A DNA stretch of 64,000 nucleotides from Pseudomonas protegens CHA0 (GTDB lineage Bacteria; Pseudomonadota; Gammaproteobacteria; Pseudomonadales; Pseudomonadaceae): NCBI RefSeq assembly GCF_000397205.1, contig NC_021237.1, positions 2,047,001 through 2,111,000 of the forward strand, in the 5' to 3' direction. The notes under the pieces were generated by a model. That model was not told where the DNA came from and did not search any database. It saw only the letters and a program-made list of their open reading frames with translations. Position 1 is the first letter of the stretch. Each line of letters starts with the position of its first letter. Positions 43,242 to 52,207 of this stretch are shown piece by piece. The position numbers were made by a program, and so were the translations under genes.

Positions 43242-45617
43242 TTGGTAGAGTACGTAGTTTCCCTCGATAAGCTCGGCAAACACGATGTTGAGCATGTGGG
43301 GGGCAAGAACGCATCCCTGGGCGAGATGATCAGCAACCTCGCAGGTGCGGGCGTATCGGTCCCTGGTGGCTTCGCCACGACAGCTCAGGCTTATCGTGAT
43401 TTTCTTGAGTTGAGTGGTCTGAACGACCAGATTCATGCGGCGCTCGATGCGCTGGATGTCGATGACGTCAACGCCCTGGCCAAGACTGGCGCGCAGATCC
43501 GTCAGTGGATCATGGAGGCCGAGTTCCCCGAGCGCCTCAACACCGAGATCCGTACCGCCTTCGCCGCACTGTCGGCGGGCAATCCCGACATCGCCGTGGC
43601 CGTGCGTTCCTCGGCCACTGCCGAAGACTTGCCGGACGCCTCCTTTGCCGGCCAGCAGGAAACCTTCCTCAATATCCGTGGCGTGGACAATGTGATTCGC
43701 GCTGCCAAGGAAGTGTTCGCCTCGCTCTTCAACGACCGCGCCATTTCCTACCGCGTGCACCAGGGGTTCGACCACAAGCTGGTGGCCCTGTCTGCCGGTG
43801 TGCAGCGCATGGTGCGTTCGGAAACCGGCACCGCCGGCGTGATGTTCACCCTCGACACCGAATCGGGCTTCCGTGACGTGGTATTCATCACCGGCGCCTA
43901 TGGCCTGGGTGAAACCGTGGTCCAGGGCGCGGTCAACCCGGACGAATTCTACGTCCACAAGAACACCCTTGAAGCCGGTCGTCCGGCTATCCTGCGCCGC
44001 AACCTGGGCAGCAAGGCGATCAAGATGATCTACGGCGACGAAGCCAAGGCTGGTCGCTCGGTGAAAACCGTGGACGTGGACGCCGCCGATCGCGCGCGTT
44101 TCTGCCTGACCGATGCTGAAGTCAGCGAGCTGGCCAAGCAGGCGATGATCATCGAGAAGCACTATCAGTGCCCGATGGACATCGAATGGGCCAAGGACGG
44201 CGACGACGGCAAGCTGTACATCGTCCAGGCTCGTCCGGAAACCGTGAAGAGCCGTACCCAGGCCAATGTCATGGAGCGCTACCTGCTCAAGGAAACCGGC
44301 ACCGTGCTGGTGGAAGGCCGTGCCATCGGCCAGCGCATTGGCGCCGGCAAGGTGCGGATCATCAAGGACGTGTCCGAGATGGACAAGGTCCAGGCCGGCG
44401 ACGTGCTGGTCTCCGACATGACCGACCCGGACTGGGAACCGGTGATGAAGCGCGCCAGCGCCATCGTCACCAACCGCGGCGGCCGGACCTGCCACGCAGC
44501 AATCATCGCTCGCGAGCTGGGCATTCCGGCAGTAGTGGGTTGCGGCAACGCCACCGAGCTGCTGAAAGATGGCCAGGGCGTGACCGTTTCCTGCGCTGAA
44601 GGCGACACCGGTTTCATCTTCGAAGGCGAACTGGGCTTCGACATCAAGCAGAACTCGGTGGATGCCATGCCGGAGCTGCCGTTCAAGATCATGATGAACG
44701 TCGGCAACCCGGACCGTGCCTTCGACTTCGCCCAGCTGCCGAACGCCGGCGTGGGCCTGGCCCGCCTGGAGTTCATCATCAACCGCATGATCGGCGTGCA
44801 CCCCAAGGCACTGCTGAACTACGCCGGGCTGCCACAAGAGATCAAGGACAGCGTCGACAAGCGTATTGCCGGCTACCACGATCCTGTGGACTTCTACGTC
44901 GACAAGCTGGTTGAAGGCATCAGCACCCTGGCTGCGGCGTTCACACCGAAGAAGGTCATCGTGCGCCTGTCGGACTTCAAGTCCAACGAATACGCCAACC
45001 TGATCGGTGGCAAGCTCTACGAGCCGGAAGAAGAGAACCCGATGCTGGGCTTCCGCGGTGCTTCGCGTTACATCAGCGAATCCTTCCGTGACTGCTTCGA
45101 GCTCGAATGCCGCGCCCTGAAGCGCGTGCGCAACGAGATGGGCCTGACCAACGTCGAAATCATGGTGCCGTTCGTGCGCACCTTGGGCGAGGCCAGCCAA
45201 GTAGTTGATCTGCTGGCTGAAAACGGCCTCAAGCGCGGCGAGAACGGCCTGCGCGTGATCATGATGTGCGAACTGCCGTCCAACGCCATTCTGGCTGACG
45301 AGTTCCTGGAGTACTTCGATGGTTTCTCCATCGGCTCCAACGACCTGACCCAACTGACCCTGGGCCTGGACCGTGACTCGGGGATCATCGCCCACCTGTT
45401 CGACGAGCGTAATCCTGCGGTCAAGAAGCTGCTGGCCAATGCCATTGCCGCCTGCAACAAGGCTGGCAAGTACATCGGCATCTGCGGCCAGGGGCCTTCG
45501 GACCACCCGGACCTGGCCAAGTGGCTGATGGAGCAGGGCATTGAAAGCGTTTCGCTGAACCCGGACTCGGTACTGGAAACCTGGTTCTTCCTGGCTGAAG
45601 GTCAGGGCGCGGCGTAA
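43242..45617 (+). CDS. ppsA: Phosphoenolpyruvate synthase
   Basis: 791 residues, starting at TTG 43242 with GGAGAG six bases upstream; the translated start [28 protein letters not shown] aligns with the family. ATP-binding N-domain, phosphohistidine domain with [14 protein letters not shown] (active His; the neighbouring Thr is the PpsR target), and C-terminal PEP/pyruvate domain with [12 protein letters not shown]. It converts pyruvate and ATP to PEP, AMP and phosphate in gluconeogenesis. A terminator hairpin follows 57 bases after the stop. Confidence 0.96.
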   Translation: MVEYVVSLDKLGKHDVEHVGGKNASLGEMISNLAGAGVSVPGGFATTAQAYRDFLELSGLNDQIHAALDALDVDDVNALAKTGAQIRQWIMEAEFPERLNTEIRTAFAALSAGNPDIAVAVRSSATAEDLPDASFAGQQETFLNIRGVDNVIRAAKEVFASLFNDRAISYRVHQGFDHKLVALSAGVQRMVRSETGTAGVMFTLDTESGFRDVVFITGAYGLGETVVQGAVNPDEFYVHKNTLEAGRPAILRRNLGSKAIKMIYGDEAKAGRSVKTVDVDAADRARFCLTDAEVSELAKQAMIIEKHYQCPMDIEWAKDGDDGKLYIVQARPETVKSRTQANVMERYLLKETGTVLVEGRAIGQRIGAGKVRIIKDVSEMDKVQAGDVLVSDMTDPDWEPVMKRASAIVTNRGGRTCHAAIIARELGIPAVVGCGNATELLKDGQGVTVSCAEGDTGFIFEGELGFDIKQNSVDAMPELPFKIMMNVGNPDRAFDFAQLPNAGVGLARLEFIINRMIGVHPKALLNYAGLPQEIKDSVDKRIAGYHDPVDFYVDKLVEGISTLAAAFTPKKVIVRLSDFKSNEYANLIGGKLYEPEEENPMLGFRGASRYISESFRDCFELECRALKRVRNEMGLTNVEIMVPFVRTLGEASQVVDLLAENGLKRGENGLRVIMMCELPSNAILADEFLEYFDGFSIGSNDLTQLTLGLDRDSGIIAHLFDERNPAVKKLLANAIAACNKAGKYIGICGQGPSDHPDLAKWLMEQGIESVSLNPDSVLETWFFLAEGQGAA

Positions 45618-45673
45618 TCGGTGAGTGCAGAGCCGGTCGGTCGCAAGGCTGGCTGGCTCTTGAAGATTCAAGC

Positions 45674-45706
45674 AGGGCGTGCTTCTTCTGGATGCCGCCC
45701 TTTTTT
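45674..45706 (+). terminator. Intrinsic terminator after ppsA
   Basis: AGGGCG (45674-45679) pairs with CGCCCT (45696-45701), with GC/GC inside, then TTTTT. It lies just before the hydrolase start. Confidence 0.75.
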
Positions 45707-45719
45707 GTGCAAGAAGAAT

Positions 45720-46709
45720 ATGCAAAGCAGCAGCAACCTATTTCCGGTCGCCTTGATCAGTGCCGAGCGTCGAGGCGACCTCAGCGAAGATGTCTATCGC
45801 TTGAAGCCCGGCAACAGTCCCGACCCTTCCGTGGAGTTGGCCGTCACCCGCCTGGGGCTGGCCGATGAGCCTGAAGCCCGGGGGATCCCCGTGGTCCTGC
45901 TGCATGGCAGCTTTTCCAATCGACGTTTCTGGTATTCGCCCAAGGGCATCGGGCTGGGGGCCTATCTGGCCCGCGCAGGCTTCGATGTGTGGATTCCTGA
46001 AATGCGCGGTCACGGTTTGTCGCGCCGCAATGCCGACTACCGCAAGAACCGTGTCGCCGACTACGCTCGGTACGATTTGCCGGCAATTGCCGCCTTCGTC
46101 CGTGAGCAAAGTGCGCAGGTTCCCCATTGGATCGGTCATTCCCTGGGCGGCACTACCCTGGCGGCGGCCTTGGGCGGGCAGTACCTGGGTGATGCGGGCG
46201 TGGCTTCGGCGGCGTTTTTCGGTACCCAGATCAGCCGTACCTACTGGCCCTTGAAGATCCCGATGGTGGAGTGGGGTGGGCGCCTGGTGATCAAGCGCTT
46301 TGCTCAGTTGTCCGGCTCGCGGCTCAAACGTGGCCCCGAGGACGAGCCCATCGGGCTGGCTCTGGAGAGCATGCGTTGGCATGGATTGTTTGGTCGTTTC
46401 GGCGATGCCGATAAGGATTGGTGGGCGGGCCTGGCGCAGGTTACGGTGCCGGCACTGGCAGTCAGTGCCGCAGGGGATCATCAGGATCCGACCTGGGCCT
46501 GTCGCAAGTTGTTCGAGCAGTTGGGCAGCGAGCAGAAACAATTTGTCTGCCTGGGACGCGAGCAGGGATTCAGCGGTAATTTCGGTCACGTCGAGATGCT
46601 GGTGAGCAAACCGGCGCAGACTGAGGTCTGGCCGCTGGTCGCGTGCTGGCTCAAGGATCAGCAGGCTCCATTGCTGGTTTCTGTTGCCGAACCCGTGGCT
46701 GCGGTTTGA
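45720..46709 (+). CDS. Alpha/beta-hydrolase
   Basis: 329 residues. GHSLGGTTLAAAL is the nucleophile elbow, VVLLHGSFSNRRFWYSPKG the oxyanion region, GDHQDPT carries the probable acid, and GNFGHVEMLV the catalytic His. Cytoplasmic; substrate unknown. ATG 45720 was chosen over an upstream in-frame ATG because the upstream stretch reads through the ppsA terminator. The same gene lies between ppsA and rraA in other pseudomonads. Confidence 0.82.
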   Translation: MQSSSNLFPVALISAERRGDLSEDVYRLKPGNSPDPSVELAVTRLGLADEPEARGIPVVLLHGSFSNRRFWYSPKGIGLGAYLARAGFDVWIPEMRGHGLSRRNADYRKNRVADYARYDLPAIAAFVREQSAQVPHWIGHSLGGTTLAAALGGQYLGDAGVASAAFFGTQISRTYWPLKIPMVEWGGRLVIKRFAQLSGSRLKRGPEDEPIGLALESMRWHGLFGRFGDADKDWWAGLAQVTVPALAVSAAGDHQDPTWACRKLFEQLGSEQKQFVCLGREQGFSGNFGHVEMLVSKPAQTEVWPLVACWLKDQQAPLLVSVAEPVAAV

Positions 46710-46956
46710 GGCGAAGGCTCTGACAAGGGCATTTCGCTCGATAGCGCTTGCGGCTAAGATATGACGCATTGCGCTGTTCTGGTCACATTCAGTTATTGAG
46801 TCGGCTTTCCGTTCCGCTGGCCTGGCTGCGAAAATACGGGGCAGGCGGGTTCGCTCATCAGGCCTTGCAGGTTAAACATCTGCGGTCTGGGCGCGTATCT
46901 ATATAAGGCAGCACCGACACCTTCGATCGTGTTCTTTCTGTTACAGGAGTTTCTCG

Positions 46957-47448
46957 ATGAACCATTACCTCACTCCCGACCTGTGCGACGCCTACCCGGA
47001 CCTGGTGCAGGTGGTAGAGCCGATGTTCAGCAATTTCGGTGGTCGCGATTCCTTTGGTGGTGAAATCGTCACCATCAAGTGCTTCGAGGACAACTCGCTG
47101 GTCAAGGAACAAGTGGAACTCAAGGGGCAGGGCAAGGTGTTGGTGGTGGATGGTGGCGGCTCACTGCGCCGCGCCCTGCTGGGCGACATGCTGGCCGAGA
47201 AAGCCGCAAAAAACGGTTGGGAAGGATTGGTGATCTACGGTTGCATCCGTGATGTGGATGTCATCGCCCAGACCGATCTTGGCGTCCAGGCCCTGGCCAG
47301 CCACCCGATGAAGACTGACAAGCGCGGCATCGGCGACCTCAATGTGGCGGTTACCTTTGCCGGTGTGACTTTCCGCCCTGGCGAGTATGTCTACGCCGAC
47401 AACAATGGCGTGATCGTTTCGCCAAGCCCGCTGAAAATGCCTGAATAA
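46957..47448 (+). CDS. rraA: Ribonuclease E activity regulator RraA
   Basis: 163 residues, full length. [45 protein letters not shown] is the family core (RraA/DlpA fold, trimeric). In E. coli it binds RNase E and the DEAD-box helicase in the degradosome and slows mRNA decay. ACAGGAGT lies eight bases before the ATG. It is followed by cmaX after 25 bases, so it may be cotranscribed with the sigX-oprF region. Confidence 0.95.
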   Translation: MNHYLTPDLCDAYPDLVQVVEPMFSNFGGRDSFGGEIVTIKCFEDNSLVKEQVELKGQGKVLVVDGGGSLRRALLGDMLAEKAAKNGWEGLVIYGCIRDVDVIAQTDLGVQALASHPMKTDKRGIGDLNVAVTFAGVTFRPGEYVYADNNGVIVSPSPLKMPE

Positions 47449-47473
47449 ACAATCGACCTGACAAGGGATGCGG

Positions 47474-48469
47474 ATGTTCGAGGAAGAAAACGCGCAATGG
47501 GGGCTGGTACATGCCCTGGTGCTGGATGGTGAAGGCGGTGCGCGTTCGATTGCCCGGACTGAGCTCGACGACCTGCAACTGCAGGCCCATGAAAGCCTGT
47601 GGCTGCATTGGGATCGCAGTCATCCGCAGACCCAGACCTGGTTGCGTCGCTCCAGCGGCCTGAGTGAGTTCAGCTGTGACCTGCTGCTGGAGGAAAACAC
47701 CCGCCCACGCCTGCTGGCGCTCCCGGACTCGGAGTTGCTGCTGTTTCTGCGGGGTATCAACCTGAACCCGGGGGCCGAGCCGGAAGACATGGTCTCGGTG
47801 CGGATCTTTGCCTCTGCCCAGCGGGTGATTTCCTTGCGCTTGCGTCAGTTGCGCGCCACCGATGAGTTGCTGGTGCAGCTTGCCGAGGGCCGAGGGCCGA
47901 AGACGTCTGCCGAACTCCTCCTTTATATGGCCGAGTATCTGACCCACAAGGTGCAGAATCTGGTCAGCGACCTCTCGGAAGTGGTCGATGGCGAGGAAGA
48001 AAAACTGGATGCCGACGAACGGTATACCCCCGAGCACGGCAGCATTTTGCAGATCCGTCGGCGGGCTGCCGGGCTCAAGCGCTTCCTGGCTCCGCAGCGG
48101 GATATCTTCGCCCAGTTGAGCCGGATAAAACTGCCCTGGTTCGCCGTGGATGATGGTGATTACTGGAACGAGCTGCACAACAGTCTGACCCGTTACCTGG
48201 AAGAGCTGGAATTGACCCGAGAGCGCGTGGGGCTTGTGCTGGAGGCCGAAGACCGGCGTTTGAGCGTGCGCATGAATCGCACCATGTACCGCTTCGGGAT
48301 CATTACCGGGATCTTCCTGCCGATGAGTTTTCTCACCGGCCTTTTGGGGATCAACGTGGGCGGCATTCCGTTCTCGGCCAGCCCTTATGGTTTCATCATC
48401 GCCTGCCTTTTATTGGTGGCGGTGGCCGTGGGGCAATGGTGGTTGTTTCGTCGTTTGCGCTGGGTGTGA
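47474..48469 (+). CDS. cmaX: CorA/ZntB-superfamily transporter CmaX
   Basis: 331 residues. Soluble N-terminal domain, long helices, and two C-terminal membrane helices with the loop LLGINVGGIPFS; the usual GMN is GIN here, seen in the CmaX/ZntB branch. In P. fluorescens and P. aeruginosa cmaX lies upstream of crfX-cmpX-sigX-oprF, exactly as here. AAGGGA precedes ATG 47474 by six bases; an ATG two codons earlier overlaps that site. The transported ion is not established. Confidence 0.9.
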   Translation: MFEEENAQWGLVHALVLDGEGGARSIARTELDDLQLQAHESLWLHWDRSHPQTQTWLRRSSGLSEFSCDLLLEENTRPRLLALPDSELLLFLRGINLNPGAEPEDMVSVRIFASAQRVISLRLRQLRATDELLVQLAEGRGPKTSAELLLYMAEYLTHKVQNLVSDLSEVVDGEEEKLDADERYTPEHGSILQIRRRAAGLKRFLAPQRDIFAQLSRIKLPWFAVDDGDYWNELHNSLTRYLEELELTRERVGLVLEAEDRRLSVRMNRTMYRFGIITGIFLPMSFLTGLLGINVGGIPFSASPYGFIIACLLLVAVAVGQWWLFRRLRWV

Positions 48470-48532
48470 TGATGCTTCATGTGACCCGAATAAATCTGAT
48501 CGCGTCTTTTTCAGACATCACCAGAGGTGCGT

Positions 48533-48778
48533 ATGCACGATCCGTTTGAACAGTCTTTGCGTGACATGCTCAAAGCCTCGCCATCGAGCCGCGATGACGA
48601 TGCCTGCCTGGGCCGCGTACTGAAAACCGCCAACCGTCAGGTGGGGGCGGGGGATCTGTTCAGCCTTCTGGGCCGCTGGCTGCCGGCGCTGATGATCGCC
48701 TTGAATAACGGATCGGCTCATATTGCGCCGGTTTCTCGTCGTAAATCTTCTGCTCGCACTGCTGATAAGGCTGATTGA
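48533..48778 (+). CDS. crfX: CrfX (CfrX) small conserved protein
   Basis: 81 residues. Acidic N-terminus (MHDPFEQSLRDMLKASPSSRDDD), a hydrophobic region FSLLGRWLPALMIALNNGS, then a basic tail (PVSRRKSSARTADKAD). Identified mainly by position: the small gene between cmaX and cmpX in the sigX locus of Pseudomonas. AGAGGTG precedes the ATG. Function unknown; part of the envelope-linked sigX region. Confidence 0.85.
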   Translation: MHDPFEQSLRDMLKASPSSRDDDACLGRVLKTANRQVGAGDLFSLLGRWLPALMIALNNGSAHIAPVSRRKSSARTADKAD

Positions 48779-48780
48779 AT

Positions 48781-49605
48781 ATGGAACTGGATCTCTGGAC
48801 GCAGAGCCTCGTCACGGCGATGACCGCCTTGTGGACCAAGGTGGCGAACTTCATTCCGAACCTGTTCGGCGCGTTGGTGGTGCTGTTGCTGGGCTTCGTG
48901 GTAGCCAAGCTGCTCGATACCCTGCTTTCGAAGTTGCTGGCCAAGCTGGGCCTGGATCGCCTCATGGGCGGCACCGGTCTGACCAAGTTGCTGTCTCGTG
49001 CGGGTTTACAGGTACCCATCTCGACCCTGATCGGCAAGATCGTCTATTGGTTCGTTTTGCTGATTTTTCTGGTTTCTGCTGCTGAATCCCTTGGCCTTGA
49101 GCGAGTTTCGGCTACGCTCGATATGCTTGCGCTGTATTTGCCGAAGGTTTTCGGTGCTGCGCTGGTGCTGCTGGTGGGGGTTTTGCTGGCGCAACTGGCC
49201 AATGGCCTGGTGCGCGGCGCCGCAGAAGGCGTAGGCCTGGATTACGCCAGCGGCCTGGGGCGAATTGCCCAGGGGCTGGTGATCATCATCAGTATTTCCG
49301 TGGCGATCAGTCAGTTGGAGGTCAAAACCGACCTGCTCAACCATGTGATCGTCATTGTATTGATTACCGTTGGTCTGGCTGTTGCACTGGCCATGGGGTT
49401 AGGAAGCCGGGAAATTGCCGGGCAGATTCTTGCGGGAATCTATGTGCGTGAGTTGTATCAGGTTGGGCAACAAGTACGTGTTGGTGAGGTCGAAGGCCAG
49501 ATCGAAGAGATTGGCACGGTTAAAACTACATTGCTGACCGATGAGGGTGAGCTAGTCTCTCTCTCCAATCGGATCCTGCTGGAGCAGCATGTAAGTAGCC
49601 GCTAA
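48781..49605 (+). CDS. cmpX: Small-conductance mechanosensitive-channel-like protein CmpX
   Basis: 274 residues with about five membrane helices (FGALVVLLLGFVVAKLL; YWFVLLIFLVSAAESLGL; FGAALVLLVGVLLAQLANGL; VIIISISVAISQL; VIVIVLITVGLAVALAMGLG) and a short beta domain with VRVGEVEGQIEEIGTVKTTLLTDEG, like MscS. Cytoplasmic membrane. The start follows the crfX stop by two bases. In P. aeruginosa and P. fluorescens loss of CmpX alters membrane stress signalling through SigX. Confidence 0.92.
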   Translation: MELDLWTQSLVTAMTALWTKVANFIPNLFGALVVLLLGFVVAKLLDTLLSKLLAKLGLDRLMGGTGLTKLLSRAGLQVPISTLIGKIVYWFVLLIFLVSAAESLGLERVSATLDMLALYLPKVFGAALVLLVGVLLAQLANGLVRGAAEGVGLDYASGLGRIAQGLVIIISISVAISQLEVKTDLLNHVIVIVLITVGLAVALAMGLGSREIAGQILAGIYVRELYQVGQQVRVGEVEGQIEEIGTVKTTLLTDEGELVSLSNRILLEQHVSSR

Positions 49606-49629
49606 CCCGGCAAACCCTGCTAATGTATG

Positions 49630-49663
49630 CCGCCGCAAAATGCCCGTCATCGGGCTGCGGCGG
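49630..49663 (+). other. Two-part hairpin before sigX
   Basis: CCGCCGCA (49630-49637) pairs with TGCGGCGG (49656-49663), and inside it GCCCG (49642-49646) with CGGGC (49651-49655). No T-run. It lies 30 bases before the sigX start, inside the sigX leader. Confidence 0.6.
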
Positions 49664-49693
49664 ACATTGACCTGACTGTCGGCACGACTCGTT

Positions 49694-50284
49694 TTGAATA
49701 AAACCCAATCGCTATCCACGCGCTATGACCCCCGTGAGCTCTCTGATGAGGAGTTGGTTGCGCGCTCACATACGGAGCTGTTTCACGTAACACGCGCCTA
49801 TGAAGAGTTGATGCGGCGCTATCAGAGGACCCTATTTAATGTTTGCGCACGTTATCTGGGGAACGATCGGGATGCGGATGATGTCTGTCAGGAAGTGATG
49901 TTGAAGGTGCTGTATGGCCTTAAGAACTTTGAGGGTAAATCGAAGTTCAAGACATGGCTATATAGCATCACGTACAACGAATGCATCACGCAGTATCGCA
50001 AGGAGCGGCGCAAGCGTCGGTTGATGGACGCTTTAAGTCTTGACCCCCTCGAGGAGGCGTCTGAAGAGAAGGCGCCGAAACCTGAGGAAAAGGGTGGACT
50101 TGATCGCTGGTTGGTGCATGTGAACCCGATTGATCGGGAAATTCTGGTGCTACGATTTGTCGCAGAGCTGGAATTTCAAGAGATCGCGGACATCATGCAT
50201 ATGGGGTTGAGTGCTACAAAGATGCGTTACAAACGTGCTCTTGATAAATTGCGTGAGAAATTTGCAGGTATTGCTGAAACTTAG
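49694..50284 (+). CDS. sigX: ECF sigma factor SigX
   Basis: 196 residues. Region 2 (YQRTLFNVCARYLGNDRDADDVCQEVMLKVLYGLKNFEGKSKFKTWLYSITYN) and region 4 (LEFQEIADIMHMGLSATKMRYKRALDKLREKF) of an ECF sigma factor, with a basic linker RKERRKRRLM. Probable TTG start. No anti-sigma gene is adjacent, consistent with SigX. It governs oprF and fatty-acid/membrane-fluidity genes in response to cell-wall stress. oprF follows 107 bases downstream. Confidence 0.95.
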   Translation: MNKTQSLSTRYDPRELSDEELVARSHTELFHVTRAYEELMRRYQRTLFNVCARYLGNDRDADDVCQEVMLKVLYGLKNFEGKSKFKTWLYSITYNECITQYRKERRKRRLMDALSLDPLEEASEEKAPKPEEKGGLDRWLVHVNPIDREILVLRFVAELEFQEIADIMHMGLSATKMRYKRALDKLREKFAGIAET

Positions 50285-50391
50285 TTCGGCGCAAATATCT
50301 CTTACGTCTAGGTGAGTTCTGATAGACTTACCGCCGAGTTGTCCCCCGGTATGTGGGACTGCTTTACAATCACCAGATGGGGATTTAACGG
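50285..50391 (+). promoter_or_regulatory. oprF promoter/leader region
   Basis: 107 bases between sigX and oprF, known in Pseudomonas to carry the SigX-dependent oprF promoter. A stem GTCCC (50341-50345)/GGGAC (50355-50359) lies near the 5' UTR. I could not assign -35 and -10 boxes with confidence. Confidence 0.4.
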
Positions 50392-51369
50392 ATGAAACTG
50401 AAAAACACCTTGGGCATTGCCATTGGTTCTATTGTTGCCGTGACTTCGTTCGGCGTTCTGGCGCAAGGCCAAGGCGCGGTCGAGGGTGAACTGTTTTACA
50501 AAAAACAGTACAACGACAGCGTTAATCACGTTGAAGACGGCTTCAACCCAGGCGCATCGATCGGCTACTTCCTGACCGACGATCTGTCGTTGAACGCCAC
50601 CTACGACAAGACCAACCACACCCGTTCCAACGACGGTACTGGTAACCAGAAAATCAAAGGCGACAACTTCGGCCTGAACGCTCAGTACCACTTTGGTACC
50701 GTGGGTGACGCTCTGCGTCCATACGTTTCCGGCGGTGTTGCTCACAAGAGCATGACCAACGTTGAGGCCGACGGCCACAGCGGTCGCGACCAGTCGACTT
50801 TCCTGACTGCAGGCGCTGGTGTTAAGTGGTACATCACCGACAACCTGTTCGCCCGTGCTGGCGTTGAAGCTGACTACAAGCTGGACAACGGCAAGTGGGA
50901 CTACGCTCCTACCATCGGTCTGGGTGTGAACTTCGGTGGCAGCGGCGGCAAAGTCGCTCCAGCTCCAGTAGCACCAGCTCCAGCTCCAGAGCCAGCTCCA
51001 GAAGCTCCAGTTGCTGAAGTGGTTCGTGTTGAGCTGGACGTGAAGTTCGACTTCGACAAGTCGGTCGTCAAGCCTAACAGCTACGCTGACATCAAGAACC
51101 TCGCTGACTTCATGAAGCAGTACCCACAGACCACCACCGTTGTTGAAGGTCACACTGACTCCGTCGGTCCTGACGCTTACAACCAGAAGCTGTCTGAGCG
51201 TCGTGCAAACGCCGTTAAACAAGTTCTGGTTAACCAGTACGGCGTTGGCGCTAACCGCGTTCAATCCGTTGGTTACGGTGAGTCCCGCCCAGTTGCCGAC
51301 AACGCAACTGAAGCTGGTCGCGCAGTTAACCGTCGCGTAGAAGCCTCGGTAGAAGCTCAAGCTAAGTAA
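50392..51369 (+). CDS. oprF: Major outer-membrane porin OprF
   Basis: 325 residues. Signal peptide MKLKNTLGIAIGSIVAVTSFGVLA, N-terminal eight-stranded beta-barrel, an APAPVAPAPAPEPAPEAP hinge, and a C-terminal OmpA-like peptidoglycan-binding domain (DVKFDFDKSVVKPNSYADI, EGHTDSVGPDAYNQKLSERRA). Main structural porin of Pseudomonas. Codon use is heavily optimised (e.g. GGT, GCT, CGT), unlike neighbouring GC-biased genes, as expected for a very abundant protein. Ends at a strong bidirectional terminator. Confidence 0.97.
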   Translation: MKLKNTLGIAIGSIVAVTSFGVLAQGQGAVEGELFYKKQYNDSVNHVEDGFNPGASIGYFLTDDLSLNATYDKTNHTRSNDGTGNQKIKGDNFGLNAQYHFGTVGDALRPYVSGGVAHKSMTNVEADGHSGRDQSTFLTAGAGVKWYITDNLFARAGVEADYKLDNGKWDYAPTIGLGVNFGGSGGKVAPAPVAPAPAPEPAPEAPVAEVVRVELDVKFDFDKSVVKPNSYADIKNLADFMKQYPQTTTVVEGHTDSVGPDAYNQKLSERRANAVKQVLVNQYGVGANRVQSVGYGESRPVADNATEAGRAVNRRVEASVEAQAK

Positions 51370-51386
51370 TTAGCCTTGTAGCTTGG

Positions 51387-51414
51387 AAAAACCCGGCCTA
51401 GGCCGGGTTTTTCT
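51387..51414. terminator. Bidirectional terminator between oprF and cobA
   Basis: AAACCCGGCC - TA - GGCCGGGTTT with T-runs on both strands. Confidence 0.92.
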
Positions 51415-51445
51415 TTGCCTGCGATTTGCCTTCCTGGCGCGAGAG

Positions 51446-52198
51446 TCAGGCCAGTTGCACCTGGGTTTCAGAGGTAGGGGCCGTGACCGACGCGGTTGCC
51501 GCGACTGCCCCGATAACCAGGATTGCCGGGCTCTTGAGGGCGAAAACCTGGGCGTCGCGTTCCATGTTCGCCAGTACGCTGCGGCATTCGCGCTGCTGCG
51601 GCAGCGAGGCGTTTTCAATCATCGCCACCGGCGTATCCGCCGCCAGTGCACCACCGAGCAACTGCTCGGCAATCTCCGCCAGCTTCGCCACGCCCATGTA
51701 GATCACCAGGGTCGTTCCGCTGTGTGCCAGCGCCTGCCAGTTCAGTTGGCTGTCGTCCTGCGTATGAGCAGTTACCAGAGTCACGCCTCGAGCAACGCCG
51801 CGTAGGGTCAGGGGAATATCACAGCGTGTGGCACCTGCCAGGCCGGCGGTTATGCCGTTTACCAGCTCCACTTCGATGCCCCGTGCCTTGAGCCACTGCG
51901 CCTCCTCGCCGCCACGCCCGAAAATGCACGGGTCGCCGCCTTTGAGGCGCACTACGCAGCGGCCCTGTCGGGCGTAGCGCAGCATCAAGCGGTAGATAAA
52001 GGCTTGGGGCGTCGAGCGACAACCGCCGCGCTTGCCCACCGGAATCACACGCGCCCCGGGGCAATGCTCCAGCACGGCAGGGTTCACCAGGTCATCGATC
52101 AGCACCACATCGGCCTCACCGAGGGCGCGTACGGCCTTGAGGGTCAGCAGCTCCGGGTCTCCGGGGCCAGCGCCTACCAACCAGACTTTTGCATTCAT
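51446..52198 (-). CDS. cobA: Uroporphyrinogen-III C-methyltransferase
   Basis: 250 residues, SUMT family: VGAGPGDPELLTLKAVRAL and VVRLKGGDPCIFGRGGEEAQWL. It methylates uroporphyrinogen III twice to precorrin-2, the precursor of siroheme. It is the last gene of the nirB-nirD-nasA-cobA operon, nine bases after nasA, and supplies the siroheme needed by NirB. Faces oprF across the terminator. Confidence 0.95.
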   Translation of the reverse strand: MNAKVWLVGAGPGDPELLTLKAVRALGEADVVLIDDLVNPAVLEHCPGARVIPVGKRGGCRSTPQAFIYRLMLRYARQGRCVVRLKGGDPCIFGRGGEEAQWLKARGIEVELVNGITAGLAGATRCDIPLTLRGVARGVTLVTAHTQDDSQLNWQALAHSGTTLVIYMGVAKLAEIAEQLLGGALAADTPVAMIENASLPQQRECRSVLANMERDAQVFALKSPAILVIGAVAATASVTAPTSETQVQLA

Positions 52199-52207
52199 AG
52201 GGTTTCC

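Noticed and set aside
43146..45725. 859-codon minus-strand open frame opposite ppsA
   Set aside because: Antisense shadow of ppsA; no ribosome site or domain, and shadow-type composition.
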